A stretch of 64,000 bases of DNA, taken from Terrirubrum flagellatum. GTDB lineage: Bacteria > Pseudomonadota > Alphaproteobacteria > Rhizobiales > Beijerinckiaceae. The stretch is from assembly GCF_022059845.1 (NCBI RefSeq), contig NZ_CP091851.1, forward strand, positions 3,472,001 to 3,536,000, written 5' to 3'. The notes beneath the pieces are model-generated. The model had not been told where the DNA came from and did not search any database. It saw nothing but the letters and a program-made list of their open reading frames with translations. The translations under genes and the position numbers were made by a program. This document shows, one piece after another, positions 8,907 to 17,975 of this stretch (its first letter is position 1; each line of letters opens with the position of its first letter).

Positions 8907-10646
8907 TCAAAAAATCACCGGCTCATCGACCGGCTTACCGAACTTCGTTTCGAGGAAATCGAAATCGCAGCCTTCGTCGGCCTGCTTGATGTGCTTGGTG
9001 AACATGTAGCCATAGCCGCGCTCATAGCGCGGCGGCGGCGGCGTCCATGCGGCGCGACGGCGCGCCAGTTCCTCGTCGGACACGTCGAGATTGATCGTGC
9101 GCGCGGCGACGTCGAGCGAGATCATGTCGCCATTCTTCACCAGCGCCAGCGGCCCGCCGATCCAGGACTCGGGCGCAACATGCAGGATGCAGGCGCCGTA
9201 ACTCGTGCCACTCATGCGTGAATCCGACAGACGCACCATGTCGCGGATGCCCATCTTCAGGAGCTTCTTCGGGATCGGCAACATGCCCCATTCCGGCATG
9301 CCGGGACCGCCCTGCGGACCCGCATTGCGCAGGATCAGCACATGATCAGGCGTGACGTCGAGATCGTCGCGATCCACCGCCTTTTTCATCGAGGGATAAT
9401 CGTCAAACACGATGGCCGGGCCGGTGTGTTTGAGGAAGCGCGGGTCGCAGGCGCTCGGTTTGATCACGCATCCATCCGGTGCCAGATTGCCCTTCAGCAC
9501 CGCGAGCGCGCCTTCGGCATAAATGGGATTGTCGAGCGTGCGGATCACGTCGTCGTTGAACACCTCGGCGCCCTTGATGTTCTCGCCGAGCGTCTTTCCC
9601 GTGACGGTGATCGCGTCGAGATGCAGGCGATCCGAGATGCGATTGAGCATCGCCGGAAGCCCGCCGGCATAGAAGAAATCCTCCATCAGGAATTTGTCGC
9701 CGCTCGGCCTGACATTGGCGATGACGGGAACGAGATGGCTCGCCTTCTCGAAATCATCGAGCGTGATGTCGACGCCGGCGCGGCGCGCCTGCGCGATGAC
9801 GTGGATGATGGCGTTGGTCGAGCAGCCCATCGCCATGGCGACGATGATCGCGTTCTCGAATGCTTTTCGGGTCTGGATCTTCGCGGGAGTCAGATCTTCC
9901 CACACCATTTCGACGGCGCGCCGGCCGCAGGCGGAGGCCATGCGAACATGGCTGGAATCCGCGGCGGGGATTGAGGACGCGCCAGGCAGCGTCATGCCCA
10001 GCGCTTCGGCGATCGCGGTCATGGTGCTTGCGGTCCCCATCGTCATGCACACGCCGTAGGAGCGCGCGATGCCGGACTCGACCTCGAACCAGTCCTTCTC
10101 GGTGATCGTTCCGGCGCGGCGCTCGTCCCAATATTTCCAGCCGTCGGACCCCGAGCCCAAAGTCTTGCCATGCCAGTTGCCACGCAGCATGGGGCCGGCA
10201 GGCATGTAGATCGCCGGCAGGCCCATGCTGGTCGCGCCCATCAGCAGCGCCGGCGTCGTCTTGTCGCAGCCGCCCATCAGAACGACGCCATCGACCGGAT
10301 GGCAGCGCAGCAATTCCTCGGCGTCCATCGCCAGCAGGTTGCGATAAAGCATCGAGGTCGGCTTGGTGTAGCTCTCGGATAGCGAGAGCGCCGGCAACTC
10401 CATGGGAAATCCGCCGGCCTGCAGGACGCCGCGCTTCACGTCATCGACGCGGGTCTTGAAATGCATGTGGCAGGGCTGCGCCTCCGACCAGGTGTTCAGG
10501 ATCGCGATAACAGGTTTGCCGGCCCAATCCTCCGGTCCGAAACCCATCTGCATCGCGCGCGAACGATGGCCGAACGAGCGGAGATCATCGGGAGCGAACC
10601 AGCGCGCGCTGCGGAGGTCTTCGGGCTTCTTGCGTCGGTCGGTCAC
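8907..10646 (-). CDS. IlvD/Edd family dehydratase, probable L-arabinonate dehydratase
   Basis: Removes water from sugar acids to give 2-keto-3-deoxy acids, using a [2Fe-2S] cluster and Mg2+. The frame is open to an ATG at 10697. A GTG at 10646 (MTDRRKKPEDLRS) gives 579 residues and places cysteines at 59 (QPCH), 127 (GGCDKT) and 200 (GVCMTM). These are the cluster positions I recall for the Rhizobium leguminosarum L-arabinonate dehydratase. The catalytic-serine region RLSDSRMSGTSYGACILH is intact. D-fuconate or D-galactonate dehydratase activity is also possible. Divergent from the iol genes, so it may use a related polyol-derived acid. Confidence 0.85.
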   Translation of the reverse strand: MTDRRKKPEDLRSARWFAPDDLRSFGHRSRAMQMGFGPEDWAGKPVIAILNTWSEAQPCHMHFKTRVDDVKRGVLQAGGFPMELPALSLSESYTKPTSMLYRNLLAMDAEELLRCHPVDGVVLMGGCDKTTPALLMGATSMGLPAIYMPAGPMLRGNWHGKTLGSGSDGWKYWDERRAGTITEKDWFEVESGIARSYGVCMTMGTASTMTAIAEALGMTLPGASSIPAADSSHVRMASACGRRAVEMVWEDLTPAKIQTRKAFENAIIVAMAMGCSTNAIIHVIAQARRAGVDITLDDFEKASHLVPVIANVRPSGDKFLMEDFFYAGGLPAMLNRISDRLHLDAITVTGKTLGENIKGAEVFNDDVIRTLDNPIYAEGALAVLKGNLAPDGCVIKPSACDPRFLKHTGPAIVFDDYPSMKKAVDRDDLDVTPDHVLILRNAGPQGGPGMPEWGMLPIPKKLLKMGIRDMVRLSDSRMSGTSYGACILHVAPESWIGGPLALVKNGDMISLDVAARTINLDVSDEELARRRAAWTPPPPRYERGYGYMFTKHIKQADEGCDFDFLETKFGKPVDEPVIF

Positions 10647-10818
10647 GGGAGCTGTCCGGTCTTTTTGCGCTGCACAACGCGCTGTTTGCGCTGGCAAATT
10701 CGGACGTCGGGGTGGATATGTCCAGCCTGTTCCACCGCGCCGCGCAGTGGACAGCCATGCGCGGCAGAAGATATGCCGGCAAATCTTTCATCCGTCCTGA
10801 ACCTCGCCAGCCGAACCC

Positions 10819-12726
10819 ATGACGTTCTCGCCCACCGCCCTCGACGTGATCTGCATCGGCCGCTCCTCGGTCGATCTCTATGGCCAGCAGATCGGCGGGC
10901 GGCTTGAGGACGTGGCGACGTTCTCGAAAGCGGTCGGCGGCTGCCCCGCCAACATCTCGATCGGCGCGGCGCGGCTTGGGCTGAGATCGGCCGTCATCAC
11001 GCGCGTCGGCGACGAGCAGATGGGCCGCTACATCATCGAGCAGCTCGGGCGCGAAGGCGTCGAGACGCGCGGCGTGACAATCGACAAGGAGCGGCTCACC
11101 GCGCTGGTGCTGCTCGGCGTGCGCGACGACCACAGCTTCCCGCACATCTTCTATCGCAGCGACTGCGCCGACATGGCGCTGTGCGAAGACGACATCGAGG
11201 AAGACTTCATCGCCTCCTCGGCCGCGGTGCTCGTCACCGGCACGCATTTCTCGAAGCCAAACCCCGAAGCCGCGCAGAAGAAGGCGATCCGGCTCGCGAA
11301 GGCGCATGGCCGCAAGGTGCTCTTCGACATCGATTATCGCCCCAACCTCTGGGGGCTTGCTGGCCACGCCGCCGGCGAAGAGCGCTATCGCGCCTCGCAG
11401 ATCGTCACCGGAAAACTGCAGACCGTGCTGCCGTTCTGCGACGTGATCGTCGGCACGGAAGAGGAACTGCATATCGCCGGCGGCTCGGAAAACACGCTGG
11501 AGACGCTGCGAAAAATCCGCGCGCTGGCGCCCAAGGCGCTCATCGTGGCGAAGCGCGGCCCCATGGGCTGCGTCTGTTTTCCCGGCGACATTCCCGCTTC
11601 TCTCGAAGACGGCGTGAAGGGCCCCGGCTATCCCGTCGACGTGCTCAACACGCTCGGCGCCGGCGACGGCTTCATGGGCGGCTTCCTGCGCGGTTATCTC
11701 CGAGACGAGCCGCTGGAAAAGACGTGCGCCTTCGCCAACGCCGGCGGCGCCTTCGCGGTGTCGCGCCTGCTCTGTTCGGCTGAATATCCGACGCAGCCGG
11801 AAATGGCGCATTTTCTCGCCCATGGCGCATCGAGCCGTCGCCTGCGCGAGGATGTGGCGCTGACACATATCCATCGCGCCACGACGCGGCGGCCGCGCTC
11901 GTCCGACGAACTCATGGCGCTCGCGATCGACCATCGCTCGCAGATGGAGGCGATGGCCGACGACGCCGGCGCTTCTTACGACCGCATCGCAGCCTTCAAG
12001 CTTCTCGCGCTAGACGCCTGCCTCAAAGTTGCGAACGGACGCACGGGCTTCGGCATGCTGCTCGACGAAAAATACGGACGGCAGGCGCTCTACAAGGCCG
12101 CGGGCCATGATCTCTGGATCGGGCGCCCGGTGGAGCTTCCGGGCTCGCGGCCGCTCGATTTCGAGTATGGCGGCTCGCTCGGCGCGCGCATGATCGAATG
12201 GCCAGTCACGCAGACGATCAAATGCCTGTGCTTTTATCATCCCGACGACGGCGATGATCTCAAGGTCGTGCAGGAGCGCGAACTGCTGCGTCTCGCCGAC
12301 GCCGCAGCGCGCGTCGGCCGCGAACTGCTGGTCGAGATCATCTGCGGCAAGCATGGCGAAATGAAAGACGACACGGTCGCCCACGTCATGGCGCGCCTCT
12401 ACGCCATCGGCGTGAAGCCGGACTGGTGGAAGCTCGAACCTTTGAGGACGACCGCCGCCTGGAAAGCCGTCGAGACCGAAATCGCGGTCAATGATCCGCT
12501 CTGTCGCGGCGTCGTCATGCTTGGCCTCGATGCTCCTGAGAACGAAATCATCGATGCGTTCAGAGCGGCGCGCTCAAGCGCTCGCGTGAAAGGTTTCGCT
12601 GTCGGCCGCACCATCTTCGCCGATCCGTTCAAGACGTGGCTGCGCGGCGCGATGAACGATATGCAGGCTGTCGATGAGATGGCCGCGCGCTTCGGCCGCC
12701 TCTGCGAAGCGTGGGCGCGCGCGTAA
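10819..12726 (+). CDS. iolC: Bifunctional 5-dehydro-2-deoxygluconokinase / DUF2090 protein
   Basis: A 635-residue fusion. Residues about 8-325 form a PfkB/ribokinase-fold kinase: VICIGRSSVDLYG at the start, GGCPANISIGAARLG in the sugar site, and NTLGAGDGFMGGF with the catalytic Asp near 283. Residues about 335-630 are a DUF2090 domain, a TIM-barrel aldolase-like module often fused to IolC in proteobacteria. The kinase phosphorylates 5-dehydro-2-deoxygluconate. The fused domain could cover the following aldolase step (IolJ role), which is inference. First gene of the iolC-D-E-B series. Confidence 0.95.
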   Translation: MTFSPTALDVICIGRSSVDLYGQQIGGRLEDVATFSKAVGGCPANISIGAARLGLRSAVITRVGDEQMGRYIIEQLGREGVETRGVTIDKERLTALVLLGVRDDHSFPHIFYRSDCADMALCEDDIEEDFIASSAAVLVTGTHFSKPNPEAAQKKAIRLAKAHGRKVLFDIDYRPNLWGLAGHAAGEERYRASQIVTGKLQTVLPFCDVIVGTEEELHIAGGSENTLETLRKIRALAPKALIVAKRGPMGCVCFPGDIPASLEDGVKGPGYPVDVLNTLGAGDGFMGGFLRGYLRDEPLEKTCAFANAGGAFAVSRLLCSAEYPTQPEMAHFLAHGASSRRLREDVALTHIHRATTRRPRSSDELMALAIDHRSQMEAMADDAGASYDRIAAFKLLALDACLKVANGRTGFGMLLDEKYGRQALYKAAGHDLWIGRPVELPGSRPLDFEYGGSLGARMIEWPVTQTIKCLCFYHPDDGDDLKVVQERELLRLADAAARVGRELLVEIICGKHGEMKDDTVAHVMARLYAIGVKPDWWKLEPLRTTAAWKAVETEIAVNDPLCRGVVMLGLDAPENEIIDAFRAARSSARVKGFAVGRTIFADPFKTWLRGAMNDMQAVDEMAARFGRLCEAWARA

Positions 12727-12755
12727 GGTAATTCAGAAAGAAGCGGGGAAACGCG

Positions 12756-14603
12756 ATGACGACAGTCCGGCTGACCATGGCGCAGGCGCTGGTGCGCTAC
12801 CTCGCCGCGCAGAAGACGGAGATCGCGGGCAAGACGGTTCCGGTCTTCCATGGCGTGTTCGCGATCTTCGGCCATGGCAATGTCGCGGGCCTCGGCGAAG
12901 CGCTGCACAGCGCGCGCGATGCGCTGCCGACGTTCCGCGCGCACAACGAGCAAGCGATGGCGCACGCCGCGATCGCTTTCGCGAAAGCGTCGCGGCGCCG
13001 ACGCATGATGGCCTGCACCACGTCGATCGGGCCCGGCGCGACCAACATGGTCACGGCGGCCGCAGTCGCGCATGTCAATCGTCTGCCGCTCCTCCTCCTC
13101 CCCGGCGACGTGTTCGCCAACCGGCGCCCCGATCCAGTGCTGCAACAGATCGAGGATTTCGAGGATGGCACCATTTCAGCCAACGACTGTTTCAAGCCGG
13201 TCTCGCGCTATTTCGACCGCATCACGCGGCCCGAACAGATTCTGACGGCGCTGCCGCGCGCCATGTCTGTGCTCACCGATCCCGCGCAATGCGGTCCCGT
13301 CACGCTGGCGCTCTGCCAGGACGTGCAGGCGGAAGCGTTCGATTATCCCGAGAGCTTCTTCAACGAGCGCGTCTGGCGCGCGCGGCGCGCATTGCCTGAC
13401 GCGGACGAATTCGCGGCGGCGGCGGAAGCGATCCAGGAGGCAAAACGGCCTTTCATCATCGCCGGCGGAGGCGTGCTCTATTCCGAAGCCGAACAGGCGC
13501 TCGCATCTTTTGCAGCCCAGCGCGGCATTCCCGTCGGCGAAACACAGGCCGGCAAGAGTTCGCTGCCGCGCGATAATGCGATGAATATGGGCTCCGTCGG
13601 CGTCACCGGCACGAGCGCGGCGAACGCCTGCGCCGAAGAAGCCGATGTCGTCATCGCGATCGGCACGCGGTTGCAGGATTTCACCACGGGATCCTGGGCT
13701 CTTTTCAAGGATCCCACCCGCCGCATCGTGTCGATCAACACGCAGCCTTTCGACGCGGGCAAGCATCGCGCCCTGCCCGTGATCGGCGACGCGCGGGCGA
13801 CGATCAACGCGCTCCAGCGCGCGCTCGGCGACACCAAGGCGCCGTCCGACTGGACTGAGAAGGCGACGCGCGAACGCGCGACATGGCTTGAAACGTCAGC
13901 GAGCTATCTCGCCGCGACAAACTCCGAAGAACCGTCCGACGCGCAAGTGATCGGCGCGGTGATGCGCACGAGCGAGCCGCGCGACGTCGTGCTTTGCGCC
14001 GCAGGCGGACTTCCCGGCGAGTTGCACAAGCATTGGCAGGCCGGCGCCGCCGGCGGCTATCACATGGAATATGGCTATTCCTGTATGGGCTATGAGATCG
14101 CAGGCGGTCTCGGCGCGAAAATGGCCGATCCCGCCCGCGAAGTGATCGTGATGGTGGGCGACGGCTCCTATCTCATGATGAATTCCGAGATCGCGACATC
14201 GGTGATGCTCGGGCAGAAGCTCATCATCGTCGTGCTCGACAACAGAGGCTTCGGCTGCATCAACCGGCTGCAGCGCGGCACGGGCGGCGCGAGCTTCAAC
14301 AATCTGCTGCGCGATACGCGCCACGAGACGCTTCCCGACATCGATTTTGCGGCGCATGCGGCCAGCCTCGGCGCGATCGCCGAAAAGGTCAGCGGCGTCG
14401 CCGATCTCGAGACGGCGCTACGCAAGGCGCGCGCGTCGGCGCGCACGCATGTCATCGTGATCGACACCGATCCGCTTGCCTCGACCGACGCCGGCGGGCA
14501 TTGGTGGGATGTCGCAGTGCCCGAGGTTTCCGTGCGCGGCGAAGTGAAGGCCGCGCGCGCCGCTTACGAAACGTCGCTCGAAAAGCAGCGGCTCGGTGAT
14601 TGA
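12756..14603 (+). CDS. iolD: 3D-(3,5/4)-trihydroxycyclohexane-1,2-dione hydrolase
   Basis: A 615-residue thiamine-diphosphate enzyme that opens the ring of the diketo-inositol intermediate to 5-deoxy-glucuronate. Three ThDP-family domains are visible: an N-terminal domain with AHNEQAMAHAA (the ThDP-activating Glu), a central Rossmann domain, and a C-terminal domain. The C-terminal domain holds the metal/ThDP motif GDGSYLMMNSEIATSVMLGQ ending near NRGFGCIN. Length is normal for IolD. AAGAAGCGGGGAAA precedes the ATG, 29 bp after iolC. Confidence 0.96.
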   Translation: MTTVRLTMAQALVRYLAAQKTEIAGKTVPVFHGVFAIFGHGNVAGLGEALHSARDALPTFRAHNEQAMAHAAIAFAKASRRRRMMACTTSIGPGATNMVTAAAVAHVNRLPLLLLPGDVFANRRPDPVLQQIEDFEDGTISANDCFKPVSRYFDRITRPEQILTALPRAMSVLTDPAQCGPVTLALCQDVQAEAFDYPESFFNERVWRARRALPDADEFAAAAEAIQEAKRPFIIAGGGVLYSEAEQALASFAAQRGIPVGETQAGKSSLPRDNAMNMGSVGVTGTSAANACAEEADVVIAIGTRLQDFTTGSWALFKDPTRRIVSINTQPFDAGKHRALPVIGDARATINALQRALGDTKAPSDWTEKATRERATWLETSASYLAATNSEEPSDAQVIGAVMRTSEPRDVVLCAAGGLPGELHKHWQAGAAGGYHMEYGYSCMGYEIAGGLGAKMADPAREVIVMVGDGSYLMMNSEIATSVMLGQKLIIVVLDNRGFGCINRLQRGTGGASFNNLLRDTRHETLPDIDFAAHAASLGAIAEKVSGVADLETALRKARASARTHVIVIDTDPLASTDAGGHWWDVAVPEVSVRGEVKAARAAYETSLEKQRLGD

Positions 14604-14660
14604 GCTTGGCGTTTGAAATTCGCGACTGATTTGGCGCCCGACATCTGGAGTTAGAACGAT

Positions 14661-15563
14661 ATGGTCATTCGCATCGGCGCCAATCCCATCGCCTGGTCGA
14701 ACGATGACGACCAGACCGTTGGCGGCGACACGCCGCTGGAGGTCTGCCTGCTGGAGGCGCAGGAGGCCGGCTTTGTCGGCATGGAGCTCGGCCATAAATT
14801 TCCGCGCGCGCCGGCCGACCTGAAAGCCGCGCTCGAGCCTTTCAAGATGGCTTGCATCGGCGGCTGGCATTCGGTCGAACTTCTGCTGCGCGACGCGAAG
14901 ACGGAGTTCGAGGAATCGGCTGCGCATCGCAAGCTTCTGAAAGCGATGGGCACGACGGTGTTCATCGTTGCGGAGACCTCGAACGCGATCCACGGCAAGC
15001 GTGAGATCCCCTTGTCGCAGCGGCCGCATCTGCCGAACGCGGAATGGACTGTCTATGGCGCGCGCATGACCGAATTCGCGGAGCGGCTGCGCGACGAAGG
15101 CTTCCAGCTCGTCTATCACTATCACATGGGCACCATCGTGCAGTCGCGCGAGGACATCGCGCGCTTCGTCGATGCGACGGGCGATTCCGTGCATTTCGTG
15201 CTCGACACCGGCCACGCCACATGGGGCGGCAGCGATCCCGCCGAGATCGCGCGCAGCTATCGCTCGCGCATCAGCCATGTTCATACCAAGGACGTGCGCG
15301 AAAGCGTCATGCGCGAAGCGATCGCGAAGGACTGGAGCTTCCTTCACTCCATCCTCGGCGATGGCGCCAATCTCGGCGTCTACACAGTCCCCGGCGACGG
15401 CATGGTCGATTTCGCCGCAGTGTTCCGCGAGCTGAAAGGCTATGAAGGCTGGGTTGTCGTCGAAGCCGAACAGGACCCGAAGAAGGCGCCGGCGCTGCCC
15501 TATGCGAAAAAAGGCGTCGCGCATCTGAAACAGGTTTTCGCCGAAACCGGCTTGTCCGCGTGA
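14661..15563 (+). CDS. iolE: Myo-inosose-2 dehydratase
   Basis: A 300-residue xylose-isomerase-like TIM-barrel protein. MVIRIGANPIAWSNDD is the characteristic IolE start. Metal-ligand segments are visible: VYHYHMGTIVQ, VLDTGHATWGG, SHVHTKDVRE and VEAEQDPKKAP. It converts 2-keto-myo-inositol to the trihydroxycyclohexane-dione used by IolD. It lies 57 bp after iolD and 7 bp before iolB, so the four genes are probably co-transcribed. Confidence 0.96.
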   Translation: MVIRIGANPIAWSNDDDQTVGGDTPLEVCLLEAQEAGFVGMELGHKFPRAPADLKAALEPFKMACIGGWHSVELLLRDAKTEFEESAAHRKLLKAMGTTVFIVAETSNAIHGKREIPLSQRPHLPNAEWTVYGARMTEFAERLRDEGFQLVYHYHMGTIVQSREDIARFVDATGDSVHFVLDTGHATWGGSDPAEIARSYRSRISHVHTKDVRESVMREAIAKDWSFLHSILGDGANLGVYTVPGDGMVDFAAVFRELKGYEGWVVVEAEQDPKKAPALPYAKKGVAHLKQVFAETGLSA

Positions 15564-15570
15564 GGCCGGC

Positions 15571-16401
15571 ATGAGCGGAAAGCTTCTCGTCAAGCCATCA
15601 GCGCCGGACGCGCAGGGCCGCATCCACGCGATCACGCCGGAGAGCGCCGGCTGGTCCTATGTCGGCTTCGCCGTGCATCTCATGAAGCCGCGGCAGACTC
15701 TCTCCTTCAGCGCCGGCGAAAGCGAACTGTGCTTCGTGCTGGTGGCGGGCGTCGCGAAGATGAGCGTCGACGGCAAGGATTTCGGCCAGCTTGGCCAACG
15801 CATGTCGCCGTTCGATGGGCCGCCCTGGGCGCTCTATGCGCCGAAGGGATCAAACATTGTCATTGAAGCGACGAGCGATGTGGAACTCGCCGTCTGTTCC
15901 TCTCCCGGCGGCGGCGATTTCAAACCGCGCGTGATCGCGCCGACGCCGGAGGCGCAGCTCACGCGCGGAACCGGCACGAACACGCGCTATCCCTACAACA
16001 TCCTGCCAGAGGACGAACCGGCGCATTCGCTGCTTGTCGTCGAGGTCATCACGCCCGGCGGCAACTGGTCGAGCTATCCCCCGCACAAGCATGACCGCGA
16101 CGCCTGGCCCGACGAGACCTATCTCGAAGAGACCTATTATCACCGCCTCAACAGACCGCGCGGTTTTGCGCTCCAGCGCATCTACACCGACGACGGCTCG
16201 ATCGACGAAACGCTCGCGGCGTCGGACCGCGACGTCGTGCTGGCGCCGAAGGGCTATCATCCTGTCGGCGCGCCGCACGGATACGATCTTTATTATCTCA
16301 ACGTCATGGCGGGGCCGAAGCGCGCATGGAAATTCCATGTGCATCCTGACTTTCGCTGGATCGCGGGCATGACGAGCGAGCCCGCGGCAACGAAGACCTA
16401 A
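15571..16401 (+). CDS. iolB: 5-deoxy-glucuronate isomerase
   Basis: A 276-residue bicupin enzyme that isomerises 5-deoxy-glucuronate to 5-dehydro-2-deoxygluconate, the substrate of the IolC kinase. Metal-site residues appear in YPPHKHDRD and in the acidic segment around YLEETYYHRLNRPRGFALQRIY. The C-terminal GYHPVGAPHGYDLYYLNVMAG is a strong IolB signature. Normal length. It closes the iol operon. iolG (inositol dehydrogenase), iolA and an inositol transporter are not in this window. Confidence 0.96.
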   Translation: MSGKLLVKPSAPDAQGRIHAITPESAGWSYVGFAVHLMKPRQTLSFSAGESELCFVLVAGVAKMSVDGKDFGQLGQRMSPFDGPPWALYAPKGSNIVIEATSDVELAVCSSPGGGDFKPRVIAPTPEAQLTRGTGTNTRYPYNILPEDEPAHSLLVVEVITPGGNWSSYPPHKHDRDAWPDETYLEETYYHRLNRPRGFALQRIYTDDGSIDETLAASDRDVVLAPKGYHPVGAPHGYDLYYLNVMAGPKRAWKFHVHPDFRWIAGMTSEPAATKT

Positions 16402-16405
16402 AGTT

Positions 16406-16918
16406 TCAGCGCGCGCCCTTCGGCGTCATCTTCGGCCAGCGCTTGATGCGCTCATGCCAGCGATTGATGTTGAGGTCGTCCTCGCTGCAATGGACGCGGC
16501 CGCGCACCGAAATTCCGGCGTCATGCACGCTATCGGGATCGCCTGATTTGAGCGGATGCCAGTCGTAGAGGTCCTTGCCTTCGGCGACGAGGCGATAGCC
16601 GCAGGTCGGCGGCAGCCAGGTCAGTGTGCGAACTTCATGCGGCGTCAGCGTCACGCAATCGGGCACGCGCTTCGCGCGCCTGGGATAATCCGTGCAGCGA
16701 CAGGTTTTTCCATCCAGAAGCCGGCAGGCGATGTCGGTGTGATGGATTTTGCCCGTGTCCTCGTCCTCGAGCTTGACGAGGCAGCAGCGCGCGCAGCCGT
16801 CGCAAAGCGACTCCCACTCCGCCTCCGTCATGTCCTCAAGCGCCTTCGTCCGCCAGAACGGACGAGGCTTTGACGTCCGGCGGGAGACGGACGATCGGCG
16901 GGCGGCTTGGCGCGGCAT
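16406..16918 (-). CDS. YcgN/UPF0260 family cysteine-cluster protein
   Basis: A 170-residue cytoplasmic protein of unknown function with the conserved block [23 protein letters not shown] second cysteine set follows in [17 protein letters not shown] and PDCVTLTP. The spacing suggests metal or Fe-S binding, as annotated for the UPF0260 family. The C-terminal [19 protein letters not shown] is also family-typical. The basic N-terminal extension (first about 17 residues) is less conserved, so the true start may be slightly downstream. Convergent with iolB, 4 bp apart. Confidence 0.88.
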   Translation of the reverse strand: MPRQAARRSSVSRRTSKPRPFWRTKALEDMTEAEWESLCDGCARCCLVKLEDEDTGKIHHTDIACRLLDGKTCRCTDYPRRAKRVPDCVTLTPHEVRTLTWLPPTCGYRLVAEGKDLYDWHPLKSGDPDSVHDAGISVRGRVHCSEDDLNINRWHERIKRWPKMTPKGAR

Positions 16919-16965
16919 GCGCCTTGCCTAGCCGATCCCTCCGGCAGAGAACAGCAGGCGAAGAT

Positions 16966-17316
16966 TTATTTCGGCGGCAGGATCGCAAGCGGCGTCGCAT
17001 AGGGCTCGACGCGCAGCGAATTGTTGAACAGCAGGCCGATCTTGTGGAGCGGCGCCTGCTGCAACGAGCCGTCGGCGCCTTTGCGCACCGCGTACTGCCA
17101 CACGCCGAGCTCGCCCTTCTCTTTCAGCGCGGCGGCGATGTGTTCGGCGTCGAGCGAGCCGGCGGGAACGATCTCGCCGTCCTGCACGCCGATAATGATC
17201 TCATCCTTCACGGTCACGACCTTGAACAGCTTTACGGCCGCGGTCTGGGCCTGGGCGGCGCCGACCATCGCTGCGGCGATCACAACGGGAAGGATCATTT
17301 TCGAGAGCGAGAGCAT
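16966..17316 (-). CDS. Small secreted hypothetical protein
   Basis: Function not recognised. The frame is open from 17442, but ATG 17316 (MLSLSKMILPVVIAAAMVG) has GAGG 7 nt upstream and yields a clean Sec signal peptide cleaved after AQA. The mature part is about 93 residues: KLFKVVTVKDEIIIGV, then AEHIAAALKEKGELGVWQYAVRKG. It is probably periplasmic. The upstream region carries double-hairpin repeat copy A. Confidence 0.7.
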   Translation of the reverse strand: MLSLSKMILPVVIAAAMVGAAQAQTAAVKLFKVVTVKDEIIIGVQDGEIVPAGSLDAEHIAAALKEKGELGVWQYAVRKGADGSLQQAPLHKIGLLFNNSLRVEPYATPLAILPPK

Positions 17317-17415
17317 GCGAACCTCGGGAGCGGGAAGCGCGCCTTCCCTGCCGTTTCGAGGGGCGGCGTGAAGTGCTCCAGCGCACAATCGCCCGCCGAG
17401 ATCGGCGCCGCGCCA

Positions 17416-17552
17416 GATCACGCCGCATTTTGATTGAATCAATCAAATGCGGGAACGTGATCGATTCCAGAAGTCTGGAGCATGGCTCTTGCAGAGCGAA
17501 CGCTTGCGTTCGTCTCGGAAAAACCGGTTCCCACTTTTTCGCGCCATGCTCC
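17416..17552 (+). repeat. Double-hairpin repeat, copy A
   Basis: The first palindrome runs from GATCACGCCGCATTTTGATT to ATCAAATGCGGGAACGTG, followed by ATCGATTCCA. The second hairpin has arms GGAGCATGGC and CGCCATGCTCC, with AAAAACCGGTTCCCACTTTT between. Compared with the other copies, this one has about 20 extra bases (a small GAACGCTTGCGTTC hairpin) inside the second unit. It lies between divergent genes. Confidence 0.85.
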
Positions 17553-17607
17553 AAGGGTTGCATTCCGCGCGAACCCGGGCGACATCGCCGGCGCTGGGGA
17601 TGGGTCG

Positions 17608-17841
17608 ATGGACGGCAAGGCGCGCTATATTTTTCCGGTGCTGATGGGCGGCATGATGGCCTTCATGATGACGGCGATCGTGACGGCCGTGAATTTCGGC
17701 GGCGTGCCGCCTGACTTCGTCGGGCGCTGGATGCGCGCCTTCATTATCGCCTGGCCCTGCGCCGCCGTGGCCGCCTTCATCGCCGCGCCCTTCGCGAGGC
17801 TCTGGACGGCGAAGATCGTGGCGCGGATCGAGAGCAAGTAG
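17608..17841 (+). CDS. DUF2798-type small membrane protein
   Basis: A 77-residue protein starting MDGKARYIFPVLMGGMMAF, with GGGGA about 8 nt upstream of ATG 17608. Two hydrophobic helices are predicted (about residues 7-26 and 43-63), joined by the short loop GGVPPDFVGRWMRAF. Order and loop match DUF2798 proteins, whose function is unknown. Inner-membrane location. An in-frame extension to 17482 reads through repeat copy A and is not credible. Confidence 0.75.
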   Translation: MDGKARYIFPVLMGGMMAFMMTAIVTAVNFGGVPPDFVGRWMRAFIIAWPCAAVAAFIAAPFARLWTAKIVARIESK

Positions 17842-17881
17842 ACTGCGCTTTGCCCGTAGGCCTGTGACACACTTCTTCGAA

Positions 17882-17950
17882 AAGATGCATCTTGACGGAA
17901 CATACAGAGAACATTAACGACAATCTGGGACGAATCAGCGACAGTCTGTC
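17882..17950 (+). promoter_or_regulatory. Palindromic control region of the methyltransferase gene
   Basis: AAGATGCATCTT (17882-17893) is a perfect 12-bp palindrome. Its right end overlaps TTGACG (17892-17897), a -35-like hexamer; 17 bp further is TAACGA, a weak -10. GACAGTCTGTC (17940-17950) is a perfect 11-bp palindrome between the predicted transcription start and the ribosome-binding site. CTGGGAC and GTCCCAG flank it as wider inverted arms. Type II methyltransferases with an N-terminal HTH, such as M.EcoRII and M.SsoII, repress their own promoter at such sites; that role here is inference. Confidence 0.55.
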
Positions 17951-17975
17951 CAGATTCAGTCCCAGCGAGGCCCCC

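Noticed and set aside
17892-17975. TTG start adding 28 residues to the methyltransferase
   Set aside because: The stretch contains a -35/-10 pair and two palindromes, and GCGAGG precedes ATG 17976; it looks like control DNA.
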